This document shows, in pieces, positions 17,961-27,422 of a stretch of 64,000 nt of DNA. Positions within the stretch are counted from its first letter, which is position 1, and every line of letters begins with the position of its first letter. The notes under the pieces are model-generated. The model was not told where the DNA came from and made no database searches. It saw only the letters and a program-made list of their open reading frames with translations. This DNA is from SZUA-38 sp965212525 (GTDB taxonomy: Bacteria; Pseudomonadota; Gammaproteobacteria; Xanthomonadales; SZUA-38). The translations under genes and the position numbers were made by a program. The stretch spans positions 1 through 64,000 of the forward strand of contig CBDBVC010000043.1 of assembly GCA_965212525.1 (NCBI GenBank). Direction: 5' to 3'.

Positions 17961-18599
17961 TTGTTCGGTGGCTTCAGCGGCTTTGCGACCCACAATTTCG
18001 TTGTACTTGACGTACTCTTCATCGTAGATCCTGATGAGCGCTTCGCGCTCGTTCTTCTTGCGCTCGATAAACTCCTGCAGTTCCAGGATTTCTGCCCGTG
18101 CCCGCTCAATCGCAAGCTTTGAATTCTGGTTGACGGGTTTGCCTGCACGTTCCTGGCTGGCGGCCCTGTCCATCAGTGTGGACAGCTGCTGACTCTTGCT
18201 GGCCAGGTAATCAGTCGAGGACTTGATCGATTTCTCTACCGGAATCAGTTTTTCATCACGAACCTGCATGATGTGTTCGGCACTGGCATAGGAATCAAGC
18301 AGCTTCTTCTCATCGGCCAGACGTTTTTCTTCAGCAACCTTGGCAGCATAGGCTTCTTCACGTGCAGCCTTCTCGGCCGCCAGTTCTTCTGCGGTCTTGG
18401 CGCGCTCGACGGAATCAACCGTGATGCCATCGGTATTGATCTGGTCACGTGCCTTATCAACCTGGTCAGGTGGAACCTGGTCACTGAAGTGTACATTGCC
18501 GTCTTCGTCGACCCATTTGTACATTTTCTGTGCGTGGGCATGGCTCATGGCCAGAACTGTGCTGAGTGCAAGCACAATGCAAAATGTCTGTTTTTTCAT
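17949..18599 (-). CDS. DUF4124 domain periplasmic coiled-coil protein
   Basis: A signal peptide (MKKQTFCIVLALSTVLAMSHAHA) is followed directly by a DUF4124 domain (QKMYKWVDEDGNVHFSDQVPP, residues about 24-60). Then come a long charged, Ala/Glu/Lys-rich coiled coil (about 65-110) and a second helical region (about 150-200). It has 216 residues. DUF4124 proteins are common in gammaproteobacteria and have no assigned function; the WVDEDGNVHFSD pattern is the diagnostic part. It is convergent with algC and overlaps it by 12 nt, so there is no room for a terminator between them. Confidence 0.85.
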   Translation of the reverse strand: MKKQTFCIVLALSTVLAMSHAHAQKMYKWVDEDGNVHFSDQVPPDQVDKARDQINTDGITVDSVERAKTAEELAAEKAAREEAYAAKVAEEKRLADEKKLLDSYASAEHIMQVRDEKLIPVEKSIKSSTDYLASKSQQLSTLMDRAASQERAGKPVNQNSKLAIERARAEILELQEFIERKKNEREALIRIYDEEYVKYNEIVGRKAAEATEQSEG

Positions 18600-18742
18600 G
18601 ACAAGGCTCCCTGAATTCTTTCACCGTCATACGGTTAGTATGAACATTAGTCTAGCAATAAGTTGCACGCTGTGGGAGTGACAAACCTGCTGAACTGATA
18701 TCAGCATACAACAGATAAGCTGAATCGCGTGTGAATCAGGCC

Positions 18743-19402
18743 TCAGTCCAGGCCTGCACCGTACCTGTTGCGGTAATCCGTAATGGCCATGAGGCTGGAC
18801 TTGATCTGTGGGTCGTCTGAATCTCCGGTATAGGTCATCAGGCTGTCGAGGCCTGCAATCGAGATCACCGGAACACCATAGCGTTCGCTGACTTCCTGAC
18901 TGGCCGAGAGCGAACTGAGGCCTTTTTCCTGGCGATCAAGCGCGATGCAGACAGCAGTGGCTTCAGCGGGATGCTGATCGATGATGTCGAAAGACTCGCG
19001 GATGGAAGTGCCCGCAGAAATAACATCATCCACAATCAGCACGCGCCCCTCGAGTGCGGCACCAATCAGATTGCCACCCTCACCGTGATCCTTGGCTTCC
19101 TTTCTGTTGAAACAGACAGGGACATCGCGGTCGTGTTGATCGGCAAGTGCGATCGCAATCGTGGTGGCCAGTGGGATGCCCTTGTAGGCTGGTCCGTACA
19201 GCATGTCGAAAGCAATACCCGATTCAACAATCCGGTTTGCAAAGAACTCACCCAGCAATTTAAGGCTGTGCCCGCTGTTGAACAGGCCTGCATTGAAAAA
19301 GTAGGGGCTGATGCGACCGGATTTCAGCGTGAACTCACCGAAACGCAGCACCTTGCTGCGGATTGCGAGATCGAGAAAGTTGCGCTGGTTACTGTTGATC
19401 AT
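18743..19402 (-). CDS. pyrE: orotate phosphoribosyltransferase
   Basis: Converts orotate and PRPP to OMP and PPi in pyrimidine synthesis. The PRPP-binding motif VLIVDDVISAGTSIRES is intact, as are the N-terminal FTLKSGRISPYFFNAGLF, the flexible-loop FNRKEAKDHGEGG and YGPAYKGIPLA. It has 219 residues from ATG 19402, which has AGGGG 8 nt upstream; the in-frame TTG at 19408 is less likely. In many gammaproteobacteria pyrE lies near xth, here 3.3 kb away with a flotillin operon in between. No attenuator-like leader is visible. Confidence 0.96.
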   Translation of the reverse strand: MINSNQRNFLDLAIRSKVLRFGEFTLKSGRISPYFFNAGLFNSGHSLKLLGEFFANRIVESGIAFDMLYGPAYKGIPLATTIAIALADQHDRDVPVCFNRKEAKDHGEGGNLIGAALEGRVLIVDDVISAGTSIRESFDIIDQHPAEATAVCIALDRQEKGLSSLSASQEVSERYGVPVISIAGLDSLMTYTGDSDDPQIKSSLMAITDYRNRYGAGLD

Positions 19403-19502
19403 TGCCAAAACCCCTGACTGAAACGAAGAACCGGCACCTTTCGGCCCCGGTTGTGGAGTATAACGATTTCTCGTCAGGCGTGCGCGAGTTTGTGGCAGCC
19501 TG

Positions 19503-21194
19503 TCAGCTTTCCTTCAGCTCGGTTGTGAGCCCGTCCAGATCTTCACCGCTGAGCCCGACTTCATTGAGAATGGATTCCACCAGGGGAGCCTGAGCCTTGT
19601 ATCGCAGTGCGCTGTTGACAACCTGGTCGGCCAGGCCACTTTCAGATTTGCCGTTGTCGTTACTGGCTGTCGATGACGAACCGCCCGAGAGACCATCCAC
19701 CTGGACAATCTTGATGCCGTCGATCTGTTCCATCGGCTTGACACTCTCACGAATGATGTCCGGCAGTCGGTCAACGATCTCCATCTTCACTTTCATTGAG
19801 ATCTGCTCGTTTGACAGCAGGTTCGCCGCTTCATTGAGCGCCTTCTGTCCTTCGGCATCAACTCTGTAGCGTTCGGCTGCTGCCAGGGCACGGATGGTTT
19901 CCGAATCCGCCTGTGCCGTTGCCAGTGTGCGAATGGCTTCGGCCTTGTCGATTGCCGAGCGCTTGTCGGCTTCAGCCGCAGTCGTTTTCTCGATCAGCTC
20001 GGTTTCGGCCACCTTGGCGGCTTCGACCAGTTCGATCATCTTCTCCCGCTCGGCCCGCTCATTCTCGCGGGCAGTGATCACCTGTTCGGCTGCTGTGACA
20101 GCCTCGGCCTTGGCCAGATCGGCATGTTGCTCGGCCTGAGACTGGAGTTTCGACTTGTCAGCGACTTCAATGGCACGATCCTGCTCGGTCAGTTCGAGAG
20201 TTTTCATCTTGTCGATCTCGGCCGATTCGATGGCGCGCTGTTTGGCGATCTCCTGTTCACGCAGCAATTTGTCCTTGACGATTCTCTCTTCTTCTACCAT
20301 ACGATCCGACTCGATCTGTGCCTGGTCGATCTGGCGTTGCGCCATGATCTGTGCTTCTTCGGCTGTACGACGTTTTTCTGCCTGTTCAGACATGATTTCA
20401 GATTGCTGATTTGCCTTTCTGATTTCGACTTCGCGCTCCATCTGCAGACGCGCGTACTCCTCCTCACGCTGGATTTCGAGTTTCTTCTGCACCGCATCAA
20501 GGTTCTTGCGTTCGATCTCAACCGAGGTGTCCTGTTCGATGTCGTTGCGGGTCTTGCGGCGAATCTCGATGGATTCAGTCAGTCGTGTGAGACCCTCGGC
20601 ATCGAAGGCATTGTCAGGATTGAAAAATTCCCGGCTGGTCTGATCAAGGCCGGTCAGAGAAACCGACTCGAGTTCAAGACCGTTCTTGAGCAGATCCTCA
20701 GTCACCACCTGCTGCACCTTCTGTACAAATGCGGTGCGCTGTTCGTGCAGCTCTTCCATCGCCATTTCGGCAGCAACGGATCTGAGTGCATCGACGAACT
20801 TGCCTTCCACCAGCTCTTTCAGCTGTTCCGGTTGCATGGTCTTCATGCCCAGCGTCTGTGCTGCATTGGCAATCGATTCCTCGATCGGTTGTACACGAAC
20901 ATAGAATTCGGCGGTGACATCCACCCGCATCCGGTCACGGGTAATCAGTGCCTGCTCCCTGTTGCGTTTGACGTCCAGGCGCAGGGTGTTCATGTTGACG
21001 GGAATGATTTCCTGAAACACTGGCAACACCAGTGCACCGCCGTTCAGTATGACTCTCTGGCCGCCCATGCCGGTACGCACAAACGCCGTTTCCTTGGAAG
21101 CGCGAATGTACAGCCTGGAGATCACCAGCGTGATCAGGATCAGCAATCCCAATGCCGATCCGGCGACAGTGACGTAAAACATGTTCAATTCCAT
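19503..21194 (-). CDS. yqiK: flotillin-like SPFH membrane protein (YqiK type)
   Basis: A 563-residue inner-membrane protein with an N-terminal membrane helix (about 8-28), an SPFH/band-7 domain (about 30-230; TGMGGQRVILNGGALVLPVFQEI, MRVDVTAEFYVRV) and a long Ala/Glu coiled coil (about 240-470) with the repetitive AEA pattern of flotillins. A Gly/Ser-rich tail follows the IDGIKIVQVDG segment. Flotillins scaffold membrane microdomains and affect membrane fluidity and envelope stress. It lies downstream of yqiJ on the same strand with an 80-nt gap, the standard yqiJK arrangement. Long opposite-strand frames here are mirror images of the coiled coil, not genes. Confidence 0.93.
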   Translation of the reverse strand: MELNMFYVTVAGSALGLLILITLVISRLYIRASKETAFVRTGMGGQRVILNGGALVLPVFQEIIPVNMNTLRLDVKRNREQALITRDRMRVDVTAEFYVRVQPIEESIANAAQTLGMKTMQPEQLKELVEGKFVDALRSVAAEMAMEELHEQRTAFVQKVQQVVTEDLLKNGLELESVSLTGLDQTSREFFNPDNAFDAEGLTRLTESIEIRRKTRNDIEQDTSVEIERKNLDAVQKKLEIQREEEYARLQMEREVEIRKANQQSEIMSEQAEKRRTAEEAQIMAQRQIDQAQIESDRMVEEERIVKDKLLREQEIAKQRAIESAEIDKMKTLELTEQDRAIEVADKSKLQSQAEQHADLAKAEAVTAAEQVITARENERAEREKMIELVEAAKVAETELIEKTTAAEADKRSAIDKAEAIRTLATAQADSETIRALAAAERYRVDAEGQKALNEAANLLSNEQISMKVKMEIVDRLPDIIRESVKPMEQIDGIKIVQVDGLSGGSSSTASNDNGKSESGLADQVVNSALRYKAQAPLVESILNEVGLSGEDLDGLTTELKES

Positions 21195-21274
21195 AGTGAT
21201 CTCCTCAAATCGTGAATGTGATGGTTGTGTTCAGTTTCTGTGTCTGCATGTTCCTCCTTCTGAAGCAGGCCTGT

Positions 21275-21943
21275 TCAGGCTGTATTGCGCTGTTTGGCCA
21301 GGAAGGTGCTGTCCTGACGTTCCAGCAGGATGACGGTACTGCCCTGTTTGATGGCAGGTTCCCCCAGGTCGGGTTCGACCATGATGTAGTGTGTCTGGCC
21401 GAAACTGTCGGTCAGTTTGGCCTGTGCAGGCGACTGGTGCTCGGCATCGCCGATAATGACCTGCGCCGTCTGACCAACAAAGGATTCGATCGAAACCGAT
21501 TCGGTCTGGTCGTCGGGTATGATGTGGCCGACCCAGCCGCTGACCACACGCAGAGCTGGCAGGCTCAGTGGCAGCACGATCATCGAGGCAGCCAGTGGTG
21601 TCATCGGTGACCCTGTATATCGAATAAGGCTGGCCTGCAAGAGATAGCCCAGCAGCCCGAACAGTGCCAGCAGGATCGACAGCGAGATGACACTGGGGAT
21701 CTCTCCGATCCTGAGCCAGGCCAGCAGGTTGCCGAGTGACGATGTGTGTGCCACATCGACATCCGAATCGATGTCGGCCTCCATGCCAGCATCGGCGTCA
21801 AAATCAGGGATCAGTGAATCGAGCAGATCCGACAGGCCCGCGCCCATGATCATGCCGACCACTTCGAGTAGTGCCAGCAGCAGCATCAGCAGCAGGGCGG
21901 CAGAAAACGGCCAGTTTGACGACAATGATACAAATTCAGTCAT
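21275..21943 (-). CDS. yqiJ: YqiJ family NfeD-like membrane protein with OB-fold
   Basis: A 222-residue partner of the flotillin. It has an N-terminal membrane helix (about 10-32), an acidic cytoplasmic or periplasmic loop rich in Asp (DFDADAGMEADIDSDVDVAH), two further helices (about 85-130), and a C-terminal OB-fold (ESFVGQTAQVIIGDAEHQSPAQAKLTDSFGQTHYIMVEP). OB-fold NfeD/YqiJ proteins are thought to bind and act with flotillins. The start codon overlaps the stop of the upstream gene in an ATGA. Confidence 0.88.
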   Translation of the reverse strand: MTEFVSLSSNWPFSAALLLMLLLALLEVVGMIMGAGLSDLLDSLIPDFDADAGMEADIDSDVDVAHTSSLGNLLAWLRIGEIPSVISLSILLALFGLLGYLLQASLIRYTGSPMTPLAASMIVLPLSLPALRVVSGWVGHIIPDDQTESVSIESFVGQTAQVIIGDAEHQSPAQAKLTDSFGQTHYIMVEPDLGEPAIKQGSTVILLERQDSTFLAKQRNTA

Positions 21944-22461
21944 GAGCTCTCCTCGGTGCCCATCTGGGATCTGATGACCTGTGCCAGTTCCAGTATGGGT
22001 TCAATCTGTTCACGTATGATGCCGGGCTGGTAACAGGGTCCCTTGGGGGTAACAGCCAGTCTCAGCAGGTACTCCATCTGCCGCAGCAGTCTGTCGAGTA
22101 CATTGTTTTCCAGAGTAGCCAGATCAATCAGCTCGGTCTGGTCATGTTCCTGGTCGATCCCTGACAGCATGTAAGCGGTCAGTTCCTTGACCCAGTGATA
22201 GGTATTGATGATCAGTTCAGAATGCTGCTGCTCCTCTCGTTCAAGTTCCCGTATTCGGCCTGCAACCGGTTCCAGCAGATCACGCATGACGCCCAGCGCA
22301 GCGTGATAGCTGTACATGCCTGCCTGACGCAGTTTTGCCTGTCGGATGATCGCTCGCATCTTTTCACTTGGCGTCTCGGCATCATCAATATTCAGGCGGT
22401 CGAGGAAATCCAGATCGGCATCGGATACGCGCACGCTGATGGGGTTGTTTTTCTGGCTCAT
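21940..22461 (-). CDS. uncharacterised first gene of the flotillin operon
   Basis: The function is not recognised with certainty. The 173-residue soluble product begins ISVRVSDADLDFLDRLNIDDAETPSEKMRAIIRQAKL, which resembles a ribbon-helix-helix or coiled N-terminal unit, followed by mostly alpha-helical sequence. No signal peptide or membrane helix is present. Its stop overlaps the yqiJ start by 4 nt, so it is translationally coupled to yqiJ-yqiK. The start is uncertain: 22461 and 22476 are both possible, while 22524 would put two inverted repeats inside the gene. If it is a DNA-binding protein it could autoregulate through those repeats; it could equally be a structural adaptor for the flotillin. 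Confidence 0.7.
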   Translation of the reverse strand: MSQKNNPISVRVSDADLDFLDRLNIDDAETPSEKMRAIIRQAKLRQAGMYSYHAALGVMRDLLEPVAGRIRELEREEQQHSELIINTYHWVKELTAYMLSGIDQEHDQTELIDLATLENNVLDRLLRQMEYLLRLAVTPKGPCYQPGIIREQIEPILELAQVIRSQMGTEESS

Positions 22462-22491
22462 TATCGTGTTTGTCATCAAGTGAATACCAAT

Positions 22492-22524
22492 GTATACATT
22501 TGCATACAATTTGACATCTGTCAA
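22492..22524. promoter_or_regulatory. two adjacent inverted repeats upstream of the flotillin operon
   Basis: 22492-22507 reads GTATACATTTGCATAC, an imperfect 16-bp palindrome. 22511-22524 reads TTGACATCTGTCAA, a perfect 6-2-6 palindrome flanked by further T/A pairs. They sit 31-63 bp upstream of the first operon gene and within the xth divergent region, where operators would be expected. No regulator is identified. Confidence 0.45.
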
Positions 22525-22674
22525 AAGTACTACCTCTGTTCAATTCCCGGAAATGCAGTGTCTGCACAGGCTTTTCGGCATCAAGAGAGGTCTGCACGAT
22601 GCAATGCAGTGATGGATCTGGCTATTGTTGCACTCATGCGGTTAAATAGCCGCTGGTCCACAAGGTCTCACCCG

Positions 22675-23442
22675 ATGAAAATCATAACCCTCAATGCCAA
22701 TGGCATTCGCGCTGCTGCCCGCAAGGGCGTTTTCGACTGGCTTGCCAGCCAGAGCGCCGATGTCGTCTGTATCCAGGAAACCAAGGCACAGGTGCATCAG
22801 CTGACGGACGCCATGTTCACGCCAGCCGGTTATTTCTGCCAGTACAGCGATGCAGAAAAGAAGGGCTACAGTGGTGTGGCGATCTACTCGAAGGCAGAAC
22901 CGAAGTCGGTCTCCGATGGACTGGGGCTGGAGATGTTCGATTCCGAAGGCCGATGGCTGCAGTTCGATTACGAGGACCTGAGCGTGATCTCCCTCTATCT
23001 GCCTTCAGGATCGTCCAAGGAGGAGAGGCAGGAATTCAAGTACCAGTGCATGGCCGATCTGGAACCACACCTGAAAGACATGGTCAGGGCAAATCGAGAG
23101 TTCATCATTTGCGGTGACTGGAACATCGCGCACAGGAAAATCGATATCAGGAACTGGCGTGGCAATCAGAAGAATTCGGGATTCCTGCCCGAGGAACGTG
23201 CCTGGCTGGACAAGCTGTTTGACGACTTCGGGCTGGTTGATGCCTTTCGCCAGGTCAACAGCGAAGAGCACCAGTACACCTGGTGGTCCAATCGCGGCCA
23301 GGCCTGGGCCAACAACACCGGCTGGCGCATTGACTATCATATCGTTACACCGGGACTGGCAGACAGGGTCAGATCGGCAGCCATCTACAAGGATGAACGG
23401 TTCTCCGATCATGCGCCGCTGATCATGACCTACGATCTCTGA
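22675..23442 (+). CDS. xth: exodeoxyribonuclease III / AP endonuclease
   Basis: Base-excision-repair enzyme that cleaves 5' to abasic sites and trims 3' blocks. Metal and catalytic residues are visible: the NANGIRAA start (Asn), IQETK (Glu), YSGVAIYSK, GDWNIAH (Asp/Asn), WWSNRGQAW, DYHIVTP and the terminal SDHAPL (Asp-His). It has 255 residues, normal for the ExoA/Xth family. The longer reading frame upstream lacks family similarity, so ATG 22675 is chosen. The ampG-like gene follows after 9 nt and is probably co-transcribed. Confidence 0.95.
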   Translation: MKIITLNANGIRAAARKGVFDWLASQSADVVCIQETKAQVHQLTDAMFTPAGYFCQYSDAEKKGYSGVAIYSKAEPKSVSDGLGLEMFDSEGRWLQFDYEDLSVISLYLPSGSSKEERQEFKYQCMADLEPHLKDMVRANREFIICGDWNIAHRKIDIRNWRGNQKNSGFLPEERAWLDKLFDDFGLVDAFRQVNSEEHQYTWWSNRGQAWANNTGWRIDYHIVTPGLADRVRSAAIYKDERFSDHAPLIMTYDL

Positions 23443-23451
23443 TTCATATCA

Positions 23452-24816
23452 ATGCACGCTGGCGAAAAGCAGAGCTGGGGAGAAACACTGCGAGGAATGC
23501 TCGACCGCAGGGTTCTGATCATTTTCTTCCTGGGTTTCTGTCAGGGCTTTCCCTGGGTGCTGGCCGGTTCAGTCATGACGCTGTGGTTGCAGCAGGAAGG
23601 GCTGTCACGCAGTGGTATCGGATATTTCGGTCTGGTCTTTACTGTCTATGCGTTCAACTGGCTCTGGTCCCCCTTGCTGGATCGCGTCAGAATTCCCGTG
23701 CTCCACAGGCTGTTTGGTCAGCGACGATCCTGGATTCTGCTCTGTCTGAGTGTCATCCTGACGGCAACATTCCTGATCAGTCTGCAGAATCCATCCGAAA
23801 ACCTCGTGCTGCTGAGTGTCCTGGCGCTGATCGTGACGACATTTTCTGCGACACAGGATGTCGCCATCGATGCCTATCGGATCGAGTCATTCGATAGCAG
23901 CGATGAAAAGATGTACGCCTATGCAGCGGCGGCGGCAACCAGTGGCTGGTGGGCCGGATACGGATTCATCGGTGGTGCCATGGCGCTGTATCTGGGTGGA
24001 GAGAAGATTGGCCTGACATGGCCACAGGTATATCAGTCGCTGTGTGTGGTGTTGCTGGTGCAGATGCTGCTGGTCACGACGATTCGCGAAGCAGCGTTCA
24101 GCAAGCTGGATCTCCAGCAACAGGCAAGCACGCGCTACCGCGAATACCTGGGCAAGGATGCCATCATGAACTGGCTGGCGGTGACCCTGGTCGAACCCTT
24201 CGTCGAGTTCTTCAGGCGATGTGGCTGGAAGCTCGCAATCATCCTGGTGTTATTTGTGTTCACCTTCAAGCTGGGTGAAGCATTCCTGGGTCGAATGTCG
24301 CTGCTGTTCTACAAGGAAGTGGGGTTCACTACTGACCAGATCGGCACCTACTCCAAGCTCATCGGTGGTGGGACCACTATTCTGTTTTCATTCATCGGTG
24401 CAGCGATCAATGCCCGTTTTGGCGTGATCCGGGGATTGATGATAGGCGGCATCACAATGGCAGCCTCAAATCTGCTGTTCAGTGTCATCGCACTGTACGG
24501 ACCCGATGAAACCCTGTTTTTCATCACCATTCTGGTGGACGGGTTTACAGCCGCATTTGCCACCGTGGCCTTTGTCTCGTTCATTTCCTATTTCACGTCA
24601 CGAACCTATACAGCGAGTCAGTACGCGTTACTGGCGTCTATGGGCAATCTCGGGCGCACCACACTGGCAGCATTCAGCGGTGCCATGGTCGATGGCCTGC
24701 ATGGAGCCTGGGCGCTGTTCTTTGTCATCACGGCTTTGATGGTAGTTCCCGGGTTGCTGCTTCTGGGACTGATCAGCAGAATGATGAGGCGCAGACAGGT
24801 GACAGAATCCGACTGA
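23452..24816 (+). CDS. ampG: AmpG-like MFS muropeptide permease
   Basis: A 454-residue major facilitator with about 12 membrane helices. FLGFCQGFPWVLAGSVMTLWLQQEGLSRSGIGYFGLV, TQDVAIDAYRIE and LGRTTLAAFSGAMVDGLHGAWALFF are characteristic of AmpG, which imports GlcNAc-1,6-anhydroMurNAc peptides released from the wall. In the same window, anmK (convergent neighbour), mpl and an M23 endopeptidase serve the same murein recycling route. The first residues (MHAGEKQSWGETLRGML) are cytoplasmic. It follows xth by 9 nt with no Shine-Dalgarno-free gap to suspect a separate promoter. Confidence 0.88.
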   Translation: MHAGEKQSWGETLRGMLDRRVLIIFFLGFCQGFPWVLAGSVMTLWLQQEGLSRSGIGYFGLVFTVYAFNWLWSPLLDRVRIPVLHRLFGQRRSWILLCLSVILTATFLISLQNPSENLVLLSVLALIVTTFSATQDVAIDAYRIESFDSSDEKMYAYAAAAATSGWWAGYGFIGGAMALYLGGEKIGLTWPQVYQSLCVVLLVQMLLVTTIREAAFSKLDLQQQASTRYREYLGKDAIMNWLAVTLVEPFVEFFRRCGWKLAIILVLFVFTFKLGEAFLGRMSLLFYKEVGFTTDQIGTYSKLIGGGTTILFSFIGAAINARFGVIRGLMIGGITMAASNLLFSVIALYGPDETLFFITILVDGFTAAFATVAFVSFISYFTSRTYTASQYALLASMGNLGRTTLAAFSGAMVDGLHGAWALFFVITALMVVPGLLLLGLISRMMRRRQVTESD

Positions 24817-24864
24817 TGTCACGACGCGCTGTCAGTGGTGTTCTCTTATGTAAGTGGGATCCAG

Positions 24865-26025
24865 TCAGCCCGCATGGATCGCGCCCAGTATCCGGTCACC
24901 CGATGCACCGGTGACCGACGGGCAGTTGCCCTGTGCGTTGTTCATGCGCTGATGGGCCAGCCAGCCGAACAGCATGCCTTCGACCCAGTCCGGATTCACT
25001 CCCGAACGTTCGCTGCTTTCGATCACAGCCTGTGGCAGCAACTGTCGCAGGCGATTGATCAGGTCGCTGTTGTGGGCGCCACCACCGCAGATCAGGACGC
25101 GCTGGGTATCAGGCTGCGAATGGTTGATGGCATCGGCGATTGATTCGGCAGTGAATTGTGCCAGTGTGGCCTGTATATCCCTGGGCTGGTAGACACGTTC
25201 TGCAAGTTGACTAGTAAGCCACTCGAGGCTGAAATATTCCCGGCCGATACTCTTGGGAGCCTGCTTCATGACGAACGGATCCGACATCATTCTCGAGAGC
25301 AGTGCCTGTGAGACGTCGCCACCGGCAGACCATTCACCATTTTTGTCATAGGCCAGCCCTTTCTGATCATCGATCCAGTCATCGAGCAGGCAATTACCCG
25401 GACCGCAGTCGTAGCCACGGATGCGTTCTGTAGACCTGGACAGTCGTGTCAGTTCAATGCTGCGTTCTATTCTGGGCAGACAGGTGATATTCGCGATGCC
25501 ACCGATATTGACCACACTGCGATGTTCCTGATCGGTGGAGAACATGACATTGTGGAAGGCGGGTGCCAGTGGGGCGCCCTCGCCACCGGCAGCCATGTCG
25601 CGTCGGCGAAAGTCACTGACTGTGGTGATGCCGGTGCGTTCTGCAACGATATTGGCATCACAGCATTGTATGGTGTAGGCATGCGTGTCCGTGATCTGAT
25701 GGGCAATGGTCTGGCCATGACAACCGGTTGCCGTGATATCGGCCGGCTCCAGTGCTGCTGACTTCAGTGTCTTCAGGATGGCGTCGGCAAAGGCATGACC
25801 GAGCATCTGATCGAGCAGGGCAACCTCATGCATGCTGGTTTTCGGTGAGTTTTTCAGTACATTCTGCAGTGATTCACGCAGTCGGAAATTGAATTCACAG
25901 GTTTGTGCATGCACCATTTCCGGCTTCTGTTCTGTCCCGTCTTCCGGAATATGCGAGATCACCACATCGATGCCATCCATGCTGGTGCCGGACAGGGTGC
26001 CGATATAGAGGCCGGACTGTTTCAC
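24865..26025 (-). CDS. anmK: anhydro-N-acetylmuramic acid kinase
   Basis: Opens the 1,6-anhydro ring of anhydroMurNAc and phosphorylates it to MurNAc-6-P in wall recycling. The ATP/sugar motif GTLSGTSMDGIDVV is at residues 9-22, with TGCHGQTIAH, DYDCGPGNCLLDDWI-like GYDCGPGNCLLDDW, and the C-terminal ICGGGAHN. It has 386 residues, the family norm. The start overlaps the end of the upstream M23 peptidase gene by 4 nt, giving the operon mepM-like-anmK, which is common in gammaproteobacteria beside tyrS. Confidence 0.96.
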   Translation of the reverse strand: MKQSGLYIGTLSGTSMDGIDVVISHIPEDGTEQKPEMVHAQTCEFNFRLRESLQNVLKNSPKTSMHEVALLDQMLGHAFADAILKTLKSAALEPADITATGCHGQTIAHQITDTHAYTIQCCDANIVAERTGITTVSDFRRRDMAAGGEGAPLAPAFHNVMFSTDQEHRSVVNIGGIANITCLPRIERSIELTRLSRSTERIRGYDCGPGNCLLDDWIDDQKGLAYDKNGEWSAGGDVSQALLSRMMSDPFVMKQAPKSIGREYFSLEWLTSQLAERVYQPRDIQATLAQFTAESIADAINHSQPDTQRVLICGGGAHNSDLINRLRQLLPQAVIESSERSGVNPDWVEGMLFGWLAHQRMNNAQGNCPSVTGASGDRILGAIHAG

Positions 26026-27422
26026 TGGGAGTTTCTGGCAATCAGTCCTGATTGCTGCATGATCTGCAGCCTGTCGAGATAGGGCGTGGCCACGGCGAGA
26101 AACTCGGTCATCTGATCCTTGGGCAGCGGTTTCGCCTTCGGCAGCTTGACCGTTCGCGGGTTTCTGTGAACACCATTGACGACGAATTCATAGTGCAGGT
26201 GAGCGCCGGTGACGCGTCCGGTAGCGCCAAGGTATCCGACGACCTGCCCCTGTTTGATACGCTGACCCACCTTGACTGCCCGCTTGGTGAAATGCAGGTA
26301 CTTGGTGACAATGTTATTCGAATGCTGAACAAACACGTGATGACCATTGAGCTTGTCATAGGCCGCCTTGATCACCTTCCCCTTGCCGGTGGAATAGACC
26401 GGCGTGCCAACTGGTGCGGCGTAATCGACACCACGATGTGGTCTCACGGTCTTCAGCACAGGGTGTAGCCGGCGCGGGTTGAAGTTCGAGGTGACTGCCG
26501 AGAACTTGAGCGGTGCACGCAGGAAGGACTTCTTCATGTTGCGGCCGTCGGGAGCGAAATATTCAACGCCATCGTCAGTCTCGTATCGCACTGCGCTGTA
26601 GGTATCACCCTGATTGATGAAGGTGGCTCCCAGGATTTCACCGGTTCGGATCAGTTCGCCATTGCGGTACAGTTCCTCATAGATCACATGGAAGGAATCA
26701 CCCTGGCGAATATCCAGCACGAAATCAATATCCCAGCCAAACAGCTGGGCCATCTGCATGATGAGTGAATCGGACAGTCCGGCACGCTGACCGGCCAGGA
26801 ACAGTGAATTGTTGATAACGCCCGAGGCCTGTCGTGTCTGCCGAAGAAGCTCGGTGACATGAATCTGGCTACTGTAACCATCCACACCGTTGACCACTTC
26901 CAGCATGCGGGTCTCATCCAGCTGATATTTGAGTGATTCGAGTTTGTTGTCCTCATTGAAGCGGAACATCAGTGCATCGCCGGGATAGATCCGGGTGAGC
27001 TGTCTTGATTCCTCGCTGCTGTGAACCACACGGTGTACGTCGGTCGGGGTCAGTCCCTGAGCGGCAAAAATCTGGCCCAGTGTCTCGCCCTTCCTGACGA
27101 TCACCTGGTGCCATGCCGATTCCTCGTCGTTCTGCAGTGTGTCACCAGTGTTGATCCTTGGCTCTGGCAGAGCGATCTCCAGAATTTCTGTCTGAGACGT
27201 GAGATCGGTGCTGATGGAGGAATTGGCAATCATGACACAACTGGTGATGGCCACGATCACAAGTGCCAGCATGATGGGTGTGGCACGACCGAATGACCGA
27301 CCATACTGATTGAATCGATTGGCGAACTTCTGCAGTGGTCCGCGCCTGTCGGGGCGGGAGGAAAAGCTGTCCATGGTGACCAGATACTTGTAATCGCGTG
27401 GTATGTTGGGGCCTGTTGACAT
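26022..27422 (-). CDS. murein DD-endopeptidase, M23 family with LysM-like domain
   Basis: A 466-residue envelope protein with a cytoplasmic basic N-terminus, one membrane helix (about 48-70), a LysM/OapA-like domain (about 105-160; VRKGETLGQIFAAQGLTPTDVHRVV), a second beta-rich region, and a C-terminal M23 (lysostaphin-like) domain. In the peptidase domain HRGVDYAAPVGTPV supplies the H-x3-D zinc ligands and HLHYEF the H-x-H. This matches the MepM architecture, which cleaves peptide crosslinks during wall growth. It overlaps anmK and is divergent from tyrS, as in other gammaproteobacteria. Confidence 0.9.
   Translation of the reverse strand: MSTGPNIPRDYKYLVTMDSFSSRPDRRGPLQKFANRFNQYGRSFGRATPIMLALVIVAITSCVMIANSSISTDLTSQTEILEIALPEPRINTGDTLQNDEESAWHQVIVRKGETLGQIFAAQGLTPTDVHRVVHSSEESRQLTRIYPGDALMFRFNEDNKLESLKYQLDETRMLEVVNGVDGYSSQIHVTELLRQTRQASGVINNSLFLAGQRAGLSDSLIMQMAQLFGWDIDFVLDIRQGDSFHVIYEELYRNGELIRTGEILGATFINQGDTYSAVRYETDDGVEYFAPDGRNMKKSFLRAPLKFSAVTSNFNPRRLHPVLKTVRPHRGVDYAAPVGTPVYSTGKGKVIKAAYDKLNGHHVFVQHSNNIVTKYLHFTKRAVKVGQRIKQGQVVGYLGATGRVTGAHLHYEFVVNGVHRNPRTVKLPKAKPLPKDQMTEFLAVATPYLDRLQIMQQSGLIARNSQ

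Noticed and set aside
20124..21215. A 363-codon open frame opposite the flotillin gene
   Set aside because: It mirrors the biased codon use of the coiled coil, is His/Leu/Phe-rich, has no family resemblance and no ribosome site.
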